From Porphyromonas cangingivalis (GTDB taxonomy: Bacteria; Bacteroidota; Bacteroidia; Bacteroidales; Paludibacteraceae), in contig CAMDNO010000016.1 in the NCBI GenBank assembly GCA_945902955.1, positions 1 through 43,378 of the forward strand: a stretch of DNA of 43,378 bases. The letters are read 5' to 3'. The notes beneath the pieces are model-generated. The model did not search any database. It had not been told where the DNA came from and saw only the letters and a list, made by a program, of their open reading frames with translations. Positions within the stretch are counted from its first letter, which is position 1; each line of letters opens with the position of its first letter. Made by a program: the position numbers and the translations under genes. This document shows positions 33,501 through 41,217 of the stretch, one piece after another.

Positions 33501-36500
33501 CCGATTCATTAACTGGTTATACATTATCAGCTATCAACATAATTCCAGCTTCGGGCGCAGCTTCGTCTAAAATTTATGTTCGAATGAAATCCGGTTTAGC
33601 TTTAGGAAATGTGGCAACACAAAAAATTACAGTTACATCAACAGGTGCCATTTTTCAAACAGTAGCTTGTAGCGGACAAGTTGTTGATCAACCAACCACA
33701 ATTAGTTCCATTGGGACTTTGAATGGTTTCTTTTATATCAGTGGAGCCGGACCATCAGTTAAACAAGCAGTAACAGTAAGTGCAACTGGTCTATCAACTC
33801 CAATTACGCTAACAGCTCCTCTTCACTACGAAATTTCATTGACAGGTGTGAATAATACCTTTGTTTCGAATGGTGGAACTTTATCAATTCCAAATTCAGC
33901 AGGAAAGGTAAATGCTGTTCCTGTTTATATCCGACTTAAGAGTGGCTTTGGCGTGGGCGATTACAATGCCGAAAACATTCAATTAACTGCTACGGGGGCT
34001 GCTACAATAAATATTGTTTGTAATGGAAAAGTTGTTAATGCACCAACTATTGTTGCTGGTCCAGCCGGATTAGATCCAACTTGTGCAAACGAAAATATTA
34101 CGCTTACTGCTTCAGGAACAGGATTTACAAACCTATCATGGACAGGTCCAAATAGTTTTTATTCAACAACACAAAATCCAGCACTTGGAGTTGTTACTTC
34201 TACGAATAATGGCACTTATACAGTTACAGGAAGCTCCTTGAGTGGTGTAAACCTTATTACTAACGGCGATTTTGAATTAGGCAATACAGGATTTGGAAGT
34301 AGTTATTTATATCAACGAGTGGCACCACCGGCAAAAGGAAATTATTGGATTAGCGCCAACCCAAAAGATATGTACAGTGGATTTTGTGACAGTTTAGACC
34401 ATACAATTTCAGGAACTCAAATGATGATTGTTGATGGTGGTACTACCAATGGAATGGTAGTTTGGTCGCAAACAGTAGAAGTTGCCGCCATGACCGATTT
34501 TCAGTTTAGCTTTTGGATGCTTAACATTTTTAATTATAATAACGATGCAAACAAAGCCAAATTGCAATTGTATATCAATAATATGCCAATTGGAATTGTT
34601 AATACAGCTCCTGCTTATGGACAGCCTTGGGCACAATACAGATACAATACTAACTCGGGAAGTAACACATCACTACAGCTTACCCTTATTAATACAAGTA
34701 CAGAACCAAATGGTAATGATTTTGCTTTAGATGATATTGATTTTCAACAAGTTGTAGAGATTAGTTCTTCTGTTGTATTAAATGTAGTTCCAACTTTAAC
34801 TCCAGCTGTGGTTGTAACAGCTTCGGAAAATCCGGTATTTACAAATACCATTGTTACATACACTGCCAGCCCAACAAATGGTGGAGCCAACCCAACCTAC
34901 CAATGGAAAGTAAATGGTATAAATCAAGGACTTCAAACTTCAAACGCAACTTTTGATTACACCCCATTGCAAGGAGATAGTATAAGTTGTGAAATGACAT
35001 CTAATTACGAATGTATAAGCCCAAATACAGCTACAAATTTTGTAAAAATGACTGTAAATCCTCGTACAAATTACTGGCGAGGAAATATTAGTACAAACTG
35101 GGGAACCCCTGAAAACTGGACAGGTGGATACGTTCCTGCCGCAGGTGATGATGTGGAATTTGCCAAAAAATCGAATAATAATGGCGTAGCTGCCGTACGC
35201 AACTTACAGTTGGATATAAATAGAACTATTGGTTTCTTAATCAATGATAGTGCTTCATTAGCTGTTATTATTCCAGCAAATTTAACTTTAATTGTAAACA
35301 ACTCTATTCAATCTACCGTAAACCCTGATAAGGTAATAGTTAAAGCAAGTTCGACTTTGGCCAATGGCTCCATTATATATCGTAACACACAAAACTTCCC
35401 TGTTTATGGTACTGTCGAAATGTATTCGCCGGCAAGTATTGACAGAAATGGTGGTTTTAATAATGTATTCAGCTGGCAATTTTTTGGTATTCCGATAGAT
35501 TCTTTACCTACTATGCCCACTTTTTATGGTTCTTATGTTCGTGAGTTAATCGAAAGCGATAAAGATACAACTACTCACTGGAAGTCGCTAACAGAAACTT
35601 CGATTATTAAACCTTTTATTGGTTATGAGCTTTGTCAGCAAAGTCCAAAATTTTATACATTCAAAGGGAAGTTAGTCAATTCGAATTACAATTCGGGACA
35701 GTTTGTTAAAACAGTTGACGCATTATATCCGGGACAACATCTATTTGCTAACCCATATACAGCCGCTATGGATATTAAACTCATTGAATTTGGTTCAGGA
35801 GTTGAAGCTACCGCCTATTTGTATTCAACAGGCACTTTTTTGTCGTGGCGAAATATAAGGAATTTAGGCCTACAAGGAGATGGAGCTGCTCCGGGACAGT
35901 ATTTATCTGTACCAAAAAATCAAGCAGGAGAATTTGGTATTTCTCGCCAAGTACCATCTATGGGTACCTTAATGGTACGCGTACCATCAGCAGCTGCTTC
36001 AACACCATTGTCTTATGTCAACTTTAATTACAATAACATAACAATGGGAAATTTTGAACTTCAGCGTGCAAAAGCATCATCTGTTACTGATAGACAGACA
36101 ACTACAACTATTGAAATTGAAGGCGAAAATGGAGCTGATAAAATTTGGCTAATGAGCCACGAAAGCTATTCGCGTGGATTTGATAATGGGTATGATGGCA
36201 AAAAAATGACTGGAAATGCCTTGAGCCCACAATTTTATGCGGTGGAAAATGATGGGAAATACCAAATTAATTCGGTCGACGACATCAACAATACCACATT
36301 TTCGTTTCAAGCCGGGCAGGACAAGGAATACAAAATGACTATCAAGCATGACGAAAGTGCTCAAGCAAAATATAACAAGATTTATTTGCACGATTTAGTC
36401 GAAAATAAAATTATTGACATTTCGGCAAATGGTACAATCTATAATTTCACAGCTACATCAACGTCAAAACCAGTTGTTCGTTTCAAAATTTTATCGCAAA

Positions 36501-36748
36501 GCACAAACGAAGAACTTGCCAAAAAATCGAATACAAAAGTGTATTATTACGACAATAAACTTTTTGTCCAAAACTTTAGCGATGCAGCCGGAAAAGTATA
36601 TGTTTACGATATTTCGGGACGAACAATAGGAATAAAATCTATTAGTGCAAATGAAAATATACAAATTGCAGCACCAAAACAAAATACTTATTTAGTGAAA
36701 ATTGTGGTAGGTGAAATTACAGAAACAACAAAATTATTTTTGCAATAA
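30551..36748 (+). CDS. Giant T9SS-exported repeat surface protein 2 (paralogue)
   Basis: This 2065-residue protein has a signal peptide (about 1-23, ending TFA). Residues about 24-700 are a low-complexity beta-helix-like region of Asn/Thr/Gly-rich strands (GNFTLTAGTFSVNNG type), beginning with a WS.ANNWNPNGVPAANED motif. Four repeats of about 105 residues follow (about 719-827, 828-933, 934-1045, 1046-1161). After these come the Ig-like and CBM4/9-like module (LITNGDFELGN), the WGTPENWTGGYVPAAGD domain near residue 1510 and a T9SS tail at about 1994-2065 (VYVYDISGRTIG). From the repeats onward it is homologous to protein 1, and the last roughly 560 residues are nearly identical in places. PA14 and GEVED are absent here. 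A surface adhesin role is inferred. Confidence 0.85.
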   Translation: MRLLYIFTITTLLLLCFTAQTFAKTWDGGGNNLSWSTANNWNPNGVPAANEDIVFSNQTLIISNVPTISIGKLRITNNSNITLRPSTGNERILTVTSASNDALVVASGSTLNITGIDAGTDRTLTLTTENTIGLVANITGTLVVGLHNAQAGAAGIFTKGGANAVINFNGGSTYQHAVNAGTIPTASWSTTSTCNIVGMTTTNPSGLNQTFGNFTWNCTGQSGTVSTSGNSNVNGNFTLTAGTFSVNNGTSNSLSIAGNYSQTGGVFDFNAGTTGNSNVNIGGNFSNTAGAQSIMTNGAGAPNGTFIFNGNSTQTFNMPTVGAAEWVKYTINSGSTVQLLSNFDLLGDNSDPIFYSNVTVNGTLDVGTYTITDRSTSVGASVFTLNTDATFITAHINGVNGSIPSANTTKNFNTGANYKFNGTLAQVTGVNLTQNTPANLTFDNPNTVTLSAATTISGNLLLSQGTLSTSASNFNLNIGGNWTNNGSSFTPGTSSVTFTGNTASINGTTSTTFYDLTINKTASNRQNLGVNTIVTNLLTLTSGILDLSNYNFVFGANAIAVQGSPSVNNMIVASGTGRVRKLFTTTGTSFQLPIGEETGTADYSPITIAINSATLAPGALVEANVIDAKHPNNGSITNYLTRYWTVSQVGITNMNASISAQFVPTDTVGPYSNIITSRYITPVWVEHNEATATTLSASNLVAFGDFTGRNNVPILNATPLSLTNFTYVFGQGPSTDKNFAVSGSALSTNITILPTDSFEISTLSGASFTPTPIITVNVVNREVSATTIYVRMKAGLNAGNIPPSKILCSSVGVTSVNVNCSGSVTNVPLISPSVSQLTDFSYRIGAGPSAVQTFTLNGSYLTNNVVVTAPTNYEIQSGVSAYGSSLTFTPAQLPVQINVRLKAGLLVSNYTENIILTTTSGVTQTVQCVGAVNTATVAVSKFTLAGFIYTFGQGPSSIQSFVASGTSLTANLVVTPPTNFEISTDSLTGYTLSAINIIPASGAASSKIYVRMKSGLALGNVATQKITVTSTGAIFQTVACSGQVVDQPTTISSIGTLNGFFYISGAGPSVKQAVTVSATGLSTPITLTAPLHYEISLTGVNNTFVSNGGTLSIPNSAGKVNAVPVYIRLKSGFGVGDYNAENIQLTATGAATINIVCNGKVVNAPTIVAGPAGLDPTCANENITLTASGTGFTNLSWTGPNSFYSTTQNPALGVVTSTNNGTYTVTGSSLSGVNLITNGDFELGNTGFGSSYLYQRVAPPAKGNYWISANPKDMYSGFCDSLDHTISGTQMMIVDGGTTNGMVVWSQTVEVAAMTDFQFSFWMLNIFNYNNDANKAKLQLYINNMPIGIVNTAPAYGQPWAQYRYNTNSGSNTSLQLTLINTSTEPNGNDFALDDIDFQQVVEISSSVVLNVVPTLTPAVVVTASENPVFTNTIVTYTASPTNGGANPTYQWKVNGINQGLQTSNATFDYTPLQGDSISCEMTSNYECISPNTATNFVKMTVNPRTNYWRGNISTNWGTPENWTGGYVPAAGDDVEFAKKSNNNGVAAVRNLQLDINRTIGFLINDSASLAVIIPANLTLIVNNSIQSTVNPDKVIVKASSTLANGSIIYRNTQNFPVYGTVEMYSPASIDRNGGFNNVFSWQFFGIPIDSLPTMPTFYGSYVRELIESDKDTTTHWKSLTETSIIKPFIGYELCQQSPKFYTFKGKLVNSNYNSGQFVKTVDALYPGQHLFANPYTAAMDIKLIEFGSGVEATAYLYSTGTFLSWRNIRNLGLQGDGAAPGQYLSVPKNQAGEFGISRQVPSMGTLMVRVPSAAASTPLSYVNFNYNNITMGNFELQRAKASSVTDRQTTTTIEIEGENGADKIWLMSHESYSRGFDNGYDGKKMTGNALSPQFYAVENDGKYQINSVDDINNTTFSFQAGQDKEYKMTIKHDESAQAKYNKIYLHDLVENKIIDISANGTIYNFTATSTSKPVVRFKILSQSTNEELAKKSNTKVYYYDNKLFVQNFSDAAGKVYVYDISGRTIGIKSISANENIQIAAPKQNTYLVKIVVGEITETTKLFLQ

Positions 36749-36774
36749 TACATTCAATAAGCTACTTTTAATTA

Positions 36775-36830
36775 AAACTAAAACCCAAAACAAACATTTA
36801 GTAACAAATGATTGTTTTGGGTTTTAGTTT
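36775..36830. terminator. Long-stem terminator after giant gene 2
   Basis: A 19-bp perfect stem (36775-36793 with 36812-36830) has an inner CATTT/AAATG pairing, with the right arm ending TTTTAGTTT. It is unusually long for a terminator and could also be a dispersed palindrome. Confidence 0.7.
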
Positions 36831-36869
36831 GATATTTAGTTTTACATTGCCTTTTTTGAAAAACATACG

Positions 36870-37814
36870 ATGACATTTATTATAGACAACAACACAAACA
36901 GATACTTAAATTACAATCAGGTACTAAAAAGTGAATTTACCGAACGAGTACAAAAAATATCTATCAATGCCGGTTTTACCTGTCCCAACCGTGATGGTAG
37001 CAGGGGAATGGGTGGCTGTACTTATTGCAACAATCAAACTTTCAGTCCGGAGTATTGCAAACCCACCAAAACCATAACGCAACAAATTGAAGAAGGAATT
37101 GCATTTTTCAACCATAAATACGAAGCTCAAATATACTTAGCTTATTTTCAGTCGTATACCAATACCTACGATAAAATTGAAAAGTTAAAAGCACTTTACG
37201 AAGAAGCCCTCTCCCACCCCAAAGTGGTAGGCATTGTGGTAGGTACTCGCCCCGATTGTGTGAACGATGAATTGTTAGATTATTTTGCCGAATTGTCGAA
37301 AAAATATTATGTTATGATTGAATACGGCATCGAATCGACAAACGATAGTACCCTGGATTTTATTAACCGTGGACACGATTACGCTTGTGCCGAAAAAGCC
37401 ATTAAAGATACCGCTGCTCGTGGCATAAAAACGGGTGCTCACCTAATACTTGGTTTGCCACACGAATCGCATGAAATGATTTTAAACCATGCACGCAGAG
37501 TTTCAAAACTACCACTTACAGCATTGAAACTTCACCAATTACAATTGGTAAAAAGCACTAAAATGGCACGCCAATATGCAGAACATCCTGAGTGGTTCCA
37601 TCTCTATACTGCCGACGAATACATCGATTTGGTAATTGATTTTATTGAATTACTAAACCCCAAAATAGCTGTAGAACGAATGATTTCGCAATCGCCACCC
37701 GGCTTTCTTATTGCACCCGAATGGAAACTAAAAAACTTCGAATTTGTAGTAAAAGCCGAACGCCGCATGATTCAGCGAAATGCCCGACAAGGCTCTCGAT
37801 ACGTAGAAAATTAA
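36870..37814 (+). CDS. Radical SAM protein, TIGR01212/YhcC family
   Basis: This 314-residue protein has the unusual family cluster motif CPNRDGSRGMGGCTYC (residues about 35-50), where the first cysteine is spaced further than in CxxxCxxC. Other conserved parts are YLAYFQSYTNTY, VGIVVGTRPDC and MIEYGIESTNDSTLDFINRG. Members bind a 4Fe-4S cluster and S-adenosylmethionine. The family's reaction is not established, though YhcC has been linked to tRNA-modification or redox contexts only indirectly. A second radical SAM gene follows after 65 bp, possibly in the same transcript. Start ATG at 36870. Confidence 0.9.
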   Translation: MTFIIDNNTNRYLNYNQVLKSEFTERVQKISINAGFTCPNRDGSRGMGGCTYCNNQTFSPEYCKPTKTITQQIEEGIAFFNHKYEAQIYLAYFQSYTNTYDKIEKLKALYEEALSHPKVVGIVVGTRPDCVNDELLDYFAELSKKYYVMIEYGIESTNDSTLDFINRGHDYACAEKAIKDTAARGIKTGAHLILGLPHESHEMILNHARRVSKLPLTALKLHQLQLVKSTKMARQYAEHPEWFHLYTADEYIDLVIDFIELLNPKIAVERMISQSPPGFLIAPEWKLKNFEFVVKAERRMIQRNARQGSRYVEN

Positions 37815-37816
37815 TT

Positions 37817-37866
37817 ATCACTTTTGTCTTTTATCTTTTGTCTATTGTCTTTTGTCTATCATCTAA
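37817..37866. repeat. Pyrimidine-rich low-complexity tract
   Basis: Repeated CTTTTGTCTTTTATC and TTTGTCTATTG words occupy most of the 65-bp gap between the two radical SAM genes. They are followed by ATCTAATTTCTAACAT, which recurs before the ettA-like gene (42276-42295). Confidence 0.5.
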
Positions 37867-37879
37867 TTTCTAACATTAT

Positions 37880-39664
37880 ATGTCGATTTTACTTATCACT
37901 CCACCATTAACGCAGCTCAACACCCCCTACCCTGCTTCCATGCAGCTTACAGGTTTTTTGCGTTCGCGCGGCATCGAAAGTTCTCAAGCAGATTTAAGTA
38001 TTGAGCTTATCGAGAAACTTTTCACTTCCGAGAATCTTATAAAATTATTTACGATTTTAGAAAGTTGCAAGCTCACCAAGCTACACAAAATTTTGGTGCA
38101 ACAGGCATCTTTTTTCATCCAAAATATCGAACCCGTTATGCACTTTTTAAGTGGTCGGGACAGCTCGTTAGCTTTGCGATTCAGCGATCTGGATTATTGG
38201 CCAATTTCCAAACGTCGACCCGAAGAAGACGATATGGAATGGGCTTTTGGTACAATCGGAAATCACGACCGTGCTACGCATCTTTGCACTTTGTTTATAA
38301 AAGATTTGTGCGAATTGATACAAAAATTCATCGATCCACATTTCGAATTGATTCGCTATGCCGAATCGCTCTGCTTGCATTTGCCCGAATTTGAGCCACT
38401 TCAAAAAGAATTGGAAAAGCCGCTCAATTTTATTGACAGCTTATTAATAGAAATTTTTTCAAAAAAAATGGAAGAATTAAAACCCGAGTTTGTAGGTTTT
38501 AGTGTTCCATTCCCAGGCAATTTGTACAGCGCTATGCGATGCGCTCAATGGTTGAGAAAACATTCGCCCGAAACAAAAATCGTTATGGGTGGTGGCTACG
38601 TGAATACCGAATTGCGTCAAATATCCGATCCTAAGATTTTTGATTATATCGACTATCTCACTTTTGATGATGGCGAATTACCGCTACTTCGATTGCTCAC
38701 GAAAGGCAATTTGGTTCGTACTATTTTGCGAAATGAACAGGGAATTTTGGAACGAATAAATTTCGACACGCTCGAAAACATTCGCTTTGCCGATACTGGT
38801 ACACCCGACTACGATGGTGTGATGCAGAATAATTACATTAATCTGATTGAACTCACCAACCCCATGCACGCCTTGTGGAGCAATGGGCGTTGGAATAAAC
38901 TCACATTAGCACACGGATGTTATTGGGCAAAATGCGCCTTTTGCGACGGCACACTCGATTACATCAAACGGTTCGAAAAAGCACCCGTAGAATTGTTAGT
39001 CGACCGCATGGAAACACTCATGCAACAAACAGGCATTTCGGGCTTTCATTTTACCGACGAAGCCGCGCCTCCTATTGTGTTACGAAAGTTAGCCGAAGAG
39101 ATTCTCCGAAGAGGTTTGATTGTGAGCTATTGGACGAATATTCGGTTCGAAAAATCCTATAACACCGAATTGTGTTATTTATTAGCCAAATCGGGCTGCG
39201 TAGCTGTTTCGGGAGGATTAGAAGTGGCATCGCCCCGTGTTTTGAAGTTGATAAACAAAGGAATTACCATCGAAAGTGCCACCGAATGTATGAAAAATCT
39301 TTCGGAAGCCGGAATAATGACACATGCCTATTTGATGTACGGATTTCCAACACAAACAGCGCGCGAAACCATCGAATCGCTCGAAGTTGTACGGGGTTTG
39401 TTTGCTGCAAATTACATGCATTCCGCTTTTTGGCATCGCTACGCTATGACTATCCACAGCCCTTCGGGACAGAATCCCGAAAGTGTAGGAGCTGTTTCGT
39501 TACAGAAAAAACCTAATATTTTTTCGAACAACGAAATTCCTTTTAGCACTAAAAACGAAATTGATTTGGAGCTTTATGGAAATGCACTACGCATTGCTAC
39601 ACTTAATTACATGCAAGGAACTGGCTATGATATAGATGTAAAAAAATGGTTTGAAAAGAAATAA
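37880..39664 (+). CDS. B12-binding-domain radical SAM protein
   Basis: In this 594-residue protein the N-terminal part (about 1-270) resembles a cobalamin-binding Rossmann fold (SILLITPP start, then KIVMGGGYVNTELRQISD and a DGE motif). The radical SAM core carries the canonical CxxxCxxC as CYWAKCAFC (about 352-360). It is followed by GFHFTDEAAPP, VSGGLEVASPRVL and TQTARETIESLEVV. Such proteins are BchE/HpnP-like methylases or cyclases, and the substrate cannot be predicted. The typical DxHxxG cobalamin motif is not evident, so B12 binding may be lost or atypical. It follows another radical SAM gene by 65 bp. Confidence 0.87.
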   Translation: MSILLITPPLTQLNTPYPASMQLTGFLRSRGIESSQADLSIELIEKLFTSENLIKLFTILESCKLTKLHKILVQQASFFIQNIEPVMHFLSGRDSSLALRFSDLDYWPISKRRPEEDDMEWAFGTIGNHDRATHLCTLFIKDLCELIQKFIDPHFELIRYAESLCLHLPEFEPLQKELEKPLNFIDSLLIEIFSKKMEELKPEFVGFSVPFPGNLYSAMRCAQWLRKHSPETKIVMGGGYVNTELRQISDPKIFDYIDYLTFDDGELPLLRLLTKGNLVRTILRNEQGILERINFDTLENIRFADTGTPDYDGVMQNNYINLIELTNPMHALWSNGRWNKLTLAHGCYWAKCAFCDGTLDYIKRFEKAPVELLVDRMETLMQQTGISGFHFTDEAAPPIVLRKLAEEILRRGLIVSYWTNIRFEKSYNTELCYLLAKSGCVAVSGGLEVASPRVLKLINKGITIESATECMKNLSEAGIMTHAYLMYGFPTQTARETIESLEVVRGLFAANYMHSAFWHRYAMTIHSPSGQNPESVGAVSLQKKPNIFSNNEIPFSTKNEIDLELYGNALRIATLNYMQGTGYDIDVKKWFEKK

Positions 39665-39667
39665 AAA

Positions 39668-39699
39668 AACCGATTTGATAAATGAATATCAAATCGGTT
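39668..39699 (-). terminator. Terminator of the superoxide dismutase gene
   Basis: AACCGATTTGATA (39668-39680) pairs perfectly with TATCAAATCGGTT (39687-39699). The minus strand continues with seven T residues, so it terminates the sod gene. A-runs on both sides may let it serve the convergent radical SAM gene too. Confidence 0.85.
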
Positions 39700-39725
39700 A
39701 AAAAAATGACTTAAACCAATGCTAA

Positions 39726-40301
39726 TTAGTAACGAGCCGAAACAACATCCCAATCTACAAGATCCCACAAGGCAGCTACATAATCAGCTCTGCGGTTCTG
39801 ATAATCAATGTAATAAGCATGTTCCCATACGTCGAAAGTCAAAAGTGGTGTTAAACCGCGAGTAACTGGATTACCAGCATTGATTTCTTTAGCAATCGAA
39901 AGTTTTCCTTCAGCGTCTTTTACCAACCAAGCCCAACCTGAACCAAAAACAGTTACAGCAGCCTGACCAAATTGTTTTTTAAATTCGTCGAACGAACCAA
40001 AAGCAGCATCAATAGCAACTGCCAAACCACCAGTAGGCAAAGAACCTTTGTTTGGTGTAAGCGAAAGAAAATAAAAATTATGATTCCAAATTTGAGCAGC
40101 ATTATTAAAGATAGGACCATCTGCTTTTTTAACAATGGTATCCAAGTCGGCATCTTCAAATTCAGTTCCACCGATCAAACCATTCAAATTATTTACATAA
40201 GTCAAATGATGTTTTCCATAATGATAAGCTATTGTTTCAGCAGTAATAATTGGTTCTAATGCATTATGTGCATAAGGTAATTCGGGCAATGAAAATTTCA
40301 T
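39726..40301 (-). CDS. sodB: Superoxide dismutase [Fe] (Fe/Mn family)
   Basis: This 191-residue enzyme converts superoxide to oxygen and peroxide. Metal ligands are His27 (YHYGKHH), His74 (WNHNFYF) and the Asp and His in DVWEHAYYIDY near the C-terminus. Gln70 just before WNH is the position typical of the Fe-type enzyme, in contrast to MnSOD, where the glutamine comes from the C-terminal domain. There is no signal peptide, so it is cytosolic. It is transcribed convergently to the radical SAM genes and divergently from the SPOR lipoprotein gene. No clear TAnnTTTG promoter is seen for this gene. Confidence 0.95.
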   Translation of the reverse strand: MKFSLPELPYAHNALEPIITAETIAYHYGKHHLTYVNNLNGLIGGTEFEDADLDTIVKKADGPIFNNAAQIWNHNFYFLSLTPNKGSLPTGGLAVAIDAAFGSFDEFKKQFGQAAVTVFGSGWAWLVKDAEGKLSIAKEINAGNPVTRGLTPLLTFDVWEHAYYIDYQNRRADYVAALWDLVDWDVVSARY

Positions 40302-40370
40302 GATTCTATAATTTTATTTGTTATTAAATTAAATATTTTGCAATTTATAATTCTCTAACGCTATTAGGGC

Positions 40371-40378
40371 TATTTTTG
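40371..40378 (+). promoter_or_regulatory. -7 box of the SPOR lipoprotein gene
   Basis: TATTTTTG matches TAnnTTTG, 113 nt upstream of the ATG at 40491. No -33 TTTG is seen at 19 bp. Confidence 0.45.
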
Positions 40379-40490
40379 TTTGCAAATTGAGTTGTTTTTT
40401 ATTAAAAAAAGATTGAAAAAATTGTATAGTCGGTTTTTTATTCGGATATTTGTGTTGAAAATTAAACAAACAATTATAACCAGTCCCATT

Positions 40491-40967
40491 ATGACAAAAA
40501 CAATTCAGATTTTAGTTGCATTAGCAGTAGTAGCAAGCTCTTTCACAGCTTGTAAAACCAAACAAAAAGTAACCAAAATTCCAGGTGCAAATGTACAAGC
40601 TGTAGCGCCAAGTACTTCGGCCGTTACAACTCCTGCTACCACACAAACAGCAACAGCTTCAACATCTTCCACAGAAGCAGAAGTTACTCGCAACGAAAAA
40701 TTCAGCTTAGCCGATGGCGAAACAAATGCCGAGGCACTAAAATTGAAATACCATGTTGTAGTAGGAAGTTTTAAAAGTCAGGTAAACGCCAGAGGCTTAC
40801 AAAGCACATTAAAAAACGAAGGTAACAATGCTTTAGTAGTAATAAACGAACAAGGAATGTATCGTGTACTTATTTCTTCTTTTAACGAATACATGCAAGC
40901 TCGTACACGTATCAATCAAATTTCTGAACGTTTTCCAGATGCATGGGTGTTGGTTCAACAACGATAG
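40491..40967 (+). CDS. SPOR-domain lipoprotein
   Basis: This 158-residue protein is exported as a lipoprotein. The hydrophobic signal ends in the lipobox FTAC with Cys21 as the lipidated residue. A Thr/Ala/Ser-rich linker (about 40-65) follows. The C-terminal SPOR domain covers about 82-158 (KYHVVVGSFKSQVNARGLQS). SPOR domains bind denuded peptidoglycan glycan strands at division sites. The frame continues upstream to 40380, but the upstream part is basic and would mask the signal peptide, so the ATG at 40491 is chosen. It is monocistronic, with a terminator hairpin at 40984-41022. Confidence 0.9.
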   Translation: MTKTIQILVALAVVASSFTACKTKQKVTKIPGANVQAVAPSTSAVTTPATTQTATASTSSTEAEVTRNEKFSLADGETNAEALKLKYHVVVGSFKSQVNARGLQSTLKNEGNNALVVINEQGMYRVLISSFNEYMQARTRINQISERFPDAWVLVQQR

Positions 40968-40983
40968 TAAATACATAAATATT

Positions 40984-41022
40984 AAAAAAGACTGTTTGAA
41001 TAAATTTCAACAGTCTTTTTTT
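40984..41022 (+). terminator. Rho-independent terminator of the SPOR gene
   Basis: GACTGTT (40990-40996) pairs with AACAGTC (41009-41015), extended by GAA/TTC with one bulged T, and is followed by a run of T residues. Confidence 0.85.
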
Positions 41023-41175
41023 GTATTATAAATAATTACAATAATAATGTTGCAAAAAACTCTTAATCAACCGCTAATAAAAGGAAAAGGCACGAACTTG
41101 TAATGTATATTTATTCCATTTTACATCAATATTATTTTAAATAAAAAAACGTATGAAATTTCTAAGAAAAATCAC

Positions 41176-41183
41176 TACTTTTG
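41176..41183 (+). promoter_or_regulatory. -7 box of prs
   Basis: TACTTTTG matches TAnnTTTG and lies 34 nt before the ATG at 41218. Confidence 0.5.
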
Positions 41184-41217
41184 CAAAAAATCTCCAACCC
41201 GCAAAACTGCAAATAAC

